Assembly (NCBI GenBank): GCA_035630195.1 | Contig: DASQLD010000253.1 | Location: 1-7,457, forward strand | DNA length: 7,457 nucleotides | Origin: DASQDN01 sp035630195 | Lineage (GTDB): Bacteria; Acidobacteriota; Terriglobia; Bryobacterales; Bryobacteraceae | Direction: 5' to 3' | Shown here: piece by piece, positions 4,884-7,457 of the stretch | Layout: each line of letters starts with the position of its first letter | Numbering within the stretch: position 1 is the first letter of the stretch | Position numbers and translations under genes: made by a program | The notes under the pieces: generated by a model | What the model was told of the DNA's origin: nothing | The model's input: only the letters and a program-made list of their open reading frames with translations | Database searches by the model: none

Positions 4884-7457
4884 GTGCTCGGGCAAACGAT
4901 TTCCCATTACGAAGTCCTCGACGAACTCGGACACGGCGCCATGGGAACCGTCTATCGAGCGCGCGATACCCAACTTGACCGCGTGCTGGCGCTCAAAATC
5001 CTTCGAAGCGAAGTTGTCAATCCCAGGCGTGAGAAACGTTTCATACAGGAAGCCCGGCTGGCTTCCTCGCTGAATCACCCGAGTATCGTTACAATCTACG
5101 AGATTTTCCACGTGGGCGAGGCTCCTTGCATCGCGATGGAGTATGTCGACGGGGAAACGCTTGAGCAGCACCTCGAGAAAGGTCCGCTGGAGCTTCGCCA
5201 GGGCTTGGCGTGGGCTTTGGCAATCGCCGATGCGCTTGCAACGGCCCACACCGCCGGAATCGTGCACCGTGATGTGAAGCCGTCGAACATCATGATCACC
5301 CAGACAGGTCTGGTCAAGATTCTGGACTTCGGCCTTGCCAAGCTAACTCAAATGTCTGAGGGATCCAGTTCCGAGGAGAGGCTAACGCTTGACGACAGGA
5401 TAGTGGGCACCCCGCCTTACCTATCCCCGGAGCAGGCGCTCTGCGAGAAAGTAGACGCAAGGTCGGACATCTTCTCGCTCGGCGCCGTTATGTACGAGAT
5501 GTTCACGGGTACGCGGCCGTTTGAGAGAGCTTCGAACGTGGAGATGTTATCGGCTGTCGTGAAGGATGAACCCAAGAAACTCCGCTCGGTGGCGCGAGAC
5601 CTACCCGCGAAGCTGGAGAAGATTGTCGCGCAATGTATCGAGAAAAAGGTTGACCGCCGCTATCAGCGCATGGAGGATGTCAAGAAGGCGCTCGAGGATC
5701 TGCAACAAACCGACACCATCGAGAGGCTCCTCGCAACGCGCGGCTCGGAACCTCGTCGCGGGCCAGCGACGGTGTGGCTAGCTGCCAGTTTGGCAGTAGT
5801 ACTTGCGTTAGCAGCGGCTGGATTTGTTTGGTGGAACGGCAAAGCGAACGATAACTCGACTGGTACGAGTGTCCTGGCTCGAATCACTTCCGAAGACGGT
5901 CTGACGAGAGATCCCGCCGTGAGTCCCGACGGCAAGTTTATTGCGTACGCGTCAGATAGGGGTGGTGAGTCACTGGACATCTGGATTCAATCCATGTCTC
6001 GCGGTGAACCGGTCCGCCTGACCAACCACTCTGCGGAGGATCACGAACCCGCGTTCTCGCCCGACGGCACTACCGTAGTATTTCGATCCGAGCGCGACGG
6101 CGGCGGCATCTATGTGACTTCGGTGTTGGGTGGTCCCGAGCGCCTGCTTGTCCGACATGGTCGACGTCCGCGATACTCTCCCAAAGGTGACTGGATCGCG
6201 TATTGGACAGGTTTCAGCACTGGTGATCCCACAGCTCCGGACTCGAACAGAATCTTTATCGTGCCTGCACAGGGAGGCGAGCCGAAGCAGTTGGCGCCCC
6301 AGTTTGAGTCTGCTCTCTTTCCGGTTTGGTCCCCCGATGGTAAACATGTGCTCTTCATCGGCGCCCGGGGTTCCGATTCGGCGGCCGGGAAAAGCCTGAC
6401 CGGGGCGAACAGGCCGACGGACCGCGCTGATTGGTGGGTGACTGACATCGCCACCGGAGCGGTAGTGAAGACGGAAGTGTTAGCGGAACTGAATAAGCAA
6501 GGACTCTCCGTTTGGGCGGCCGCCGGCGCGGGAATCGCCCCCGATCTCTGGGTACCTGCTGATCACACCGTTTTGTTTTCTGCTACAAAAGCAGCGACGA
6601 ACGCCTTCCGAGACAGTGTGAACATCTGGGGTGTTCGCCTCTCGCCGAAGAACTGGAAGACTTCGACTCCCGCCCGCCAGCTTACGTCCGGAACAGCCTT
6701 TGACGGGCATCCCGCCATGACGCCGTCCGGCGACCTACTGTTCGCAAGTGCGGAGATGAAAACCGGTGTCTGGATGCTTCCGCTGCAGGCGAACGATGGC
6801 AAAGTTACGGGTGAGATGAAGCAACTGACGCGAGGCGCCGCGTTCCACGGTCAGCCCAGCGCGTCGCTTGATGGGAGCAAGGTGGTTTATTACGCGACCC
6901 GATCAGGGAATATGGATATTTGGATCACGGATCTGGGCACGGGCAAAGAATGGCCACTGACGTCTACTCCGACGGGTGAGAATTCTCCTCAGATATCGGG
7001 CGATGGAGCTACAGTGGTTTACTCCATTTATGGGAAGCGCGAAGCGTATCTGGTCGCGTCCAGTGGAGGAGAAGCCACAAAGATCTGTACTGATTGCGGG
7101 ACGTGGAACATCTCGCACGATGCGACCAATCTTCTCTATTGGTACTCCACTGCTAAGCCTGTGGTATCGCTTGGCCTGTTTCACCTTCCGACCGGCCAAA
7201 ACGTGGAGCTTATTAGACATTCTTCTCACAGCCTGTATCAGCCCCGTTTTTCCCCTGACGATCGCTTTATTGCCTTTTTGGCCCAAACGGGACTGGGGCG
7301 CAGCCGTATCTATGTGACACGTTTCAAGGGAATGGAGCGGCTGGACGCTTCAACGTGGATTCCGATCACCGCCGGCGACCTGTCGGACGACAAGCCACGT
7401 TGGTCTCCCGATGGCAATCTACTGTACTTCACGTCGAATCGGGACGGCTTCATGTGT
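4884..7457 (+). CDS. Transmembrane Ser/Thr protein kinase with PD40 (TolB-like) beta-propeller, 3' partial
   Basis: The frame is open for 858 codons and leaves the window without a stop. Start GTG 4884 gives MLGQTISHYEVLDELG, the usual opening of acidobacterial kinases of this type; GGGA at 4872-4875 is a modest ribosome binding site. The Hanks-type kinase domain (about 9-270) has glycine loop GHGAMG (16-21), K38, HRDVKPSN with D130 and N135, DFG at 148-150, a Ser/Thr-rich activation loop and SPEQ. One transmembrane helix follows at about 297-317. The rest is a chain of PD40 repeats: SPDG or variants occur near 5922, 6056, 6176, 6330, 6720, 6868, 6996, 7112, 7250 and 7405, with a degenerate unit near 6540. 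The spacing fits one or two propellers outside the membrane that would sense a ligand or cell-wall/protein signal. A CTDC motif (735-738) lies in the propeller. Its substrate is unknown. Given typical length of about 880-900 residues, only the extreme C-terminus is missing. Confidence 0.92.
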   Translation, partial: MLGQTISHYEVLDELGHGAMGTVYRARDTQLDRVLALKILRSEVVNPRREKRFIQEARLASSLNHPSIVTIYEIFHVGEAPCIAMEYVDGETLEQHLEKGPLELRQGLAWALAIADALATAHTAGIVHRDVKPSNIMITQTGLVKILDFGLAKLTQMSEGSSSEERLTLDDRIVGTPPYLSPEQALCEKVDARSDIFSLGAVMYEMFTGTRPFERASNVEMLSAVVKDEPKKLRSVARDLPAKLEKIVAQCIEKKVDRRYQRMEDVKKALEDLQQTDTIERLLATRGSEPRRGPATVWLAASLAVVLALAAAGFVWWNGKANDNSTGTSVLARITSEDGLTRDPAVSPDGKFIAYASDRGGESLDIWIQSMSRGEPVRLTNHSAEDHEPAFSPDGTTVVFRSERDGGGIYVTSVLGGPERLLVRHGRRPRYSPKGDWIAYWTGFSTGDPTAPDSNRIFIVPAQGGEPKQLAPQFESALFPVWSPDGKHVLFIGARGSDSAAGKSLTGANRPTDRADWWVTDIATGAVVKTEVLAELNKQGLSVWAAAGAGIAPDLWVPADHTVLFSATKAATNAFRDSVNIWGVRLSPKNWKTSTPARQLTSGTAFDGHPAMTPSGDLLFASAEMKTGVWMLPLQANDGKVTGEMKQLTRGAAFHGQPSASLDGSKVVYYATRSGNMDIWITDLGTGKEWPLTSTPTGENSPQISGDGATVVYSIYGKREAYLVASSGGEATKICTDCGTWNISHDATNLLYWYSTAKPVVSLGLFHLPTGQNVELIRHSSHSLYQPRFSPDDRFIAFLAQTGLGRSRIYVTRFKGMERLDASTWIPITAGDLSDDKPRWSPDGNLLYFTSNRDGFMC

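Noticed and set aside
5970..6802. Several minus-strand open frames opposite the second kinase
   Set aside because: They are antisense to a continuous PD40 repeat coding region and encode low-complexity, family-less peptides.
5900..7457. Possible DNA tandem repeat in the propeller region
   Set aside because: The repetition is at protein level (PD40 units with SPDG-like motifs); the DNA of the units is diverged and does not form a nucleotide repeat array.

Overview
The window looks like chromosomal DNA of an Acidobacteriota bacterium, most likely of the Solibacter/Bryobacter type. This is inferred from gene content: an ECF-like sigma factor followed at once by a Ser/Thr kinase with a TPR-type C-terminus, a second Ser/Thr kinase with a PD40 (TolB-like) beta-propeller, and an MddA-type membrane methyltransferase. 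All genes are on the + strand. I see no mobile element, CRISPR array, tRNA or rRNA.

Region 1 (1-1137) is one uninterrupted reading frame entering from the left edge. Its first ~170 codons are the C-terminal two thirds of a methanethiol S-methyltransferase (MddA, which makes dimethyl sulfide). The rest is a complete DUF3455 protein with its own signal peptide. No stop codon separates them. Either this is a true membrane-anchored fusion, or DUF3455 is translated from an internal GTG that has a good Shine-Dalgarno sequence. A long hairpin with a UUCG loop lies just after the stop (1160-1203) and probably ends this unit.

Region 2 (1204-4626) holds a two-gene signalling unit. A TIGR02999-type ECF-like sigma factor (1355-1918) is followed after 20 nt by a 895-residue membrane Ser/Thr kinase (1939-4626) with an intact RD-kinase core, one transmembrane helix and a ~480-residue helical/TPR-like region. 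No anti-sigma gene is seen between or beside them, so the kinase is the natural candidate for controlling the sigma factor, as known for sigma/kinase pairs such as EcfP/PknT. An imperfect hairpin (1285-1314) lies in the leader of the sigma gene.

Region 3 (4627-4883) is a 257-base non-coding gap with a candidate -10 element. Region 4 (4884-7457, running off the right edge) encodes a second Ser/Thr kinase: cytoplasmic kinase domain, one transmembrane helix, then a PD40 propeller of about ten or eleven repeats that includes a C-x-x-C motif. The two kinases share architecture logic (kinase-TM-sensor) but have unrelated sensor regions and appear to be separate transcription units.

Most of the window is recognisable family content. 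The best candidates for something new are the MddA-DUF3455 continuous frame and the possible kinase control of the sigma factor.
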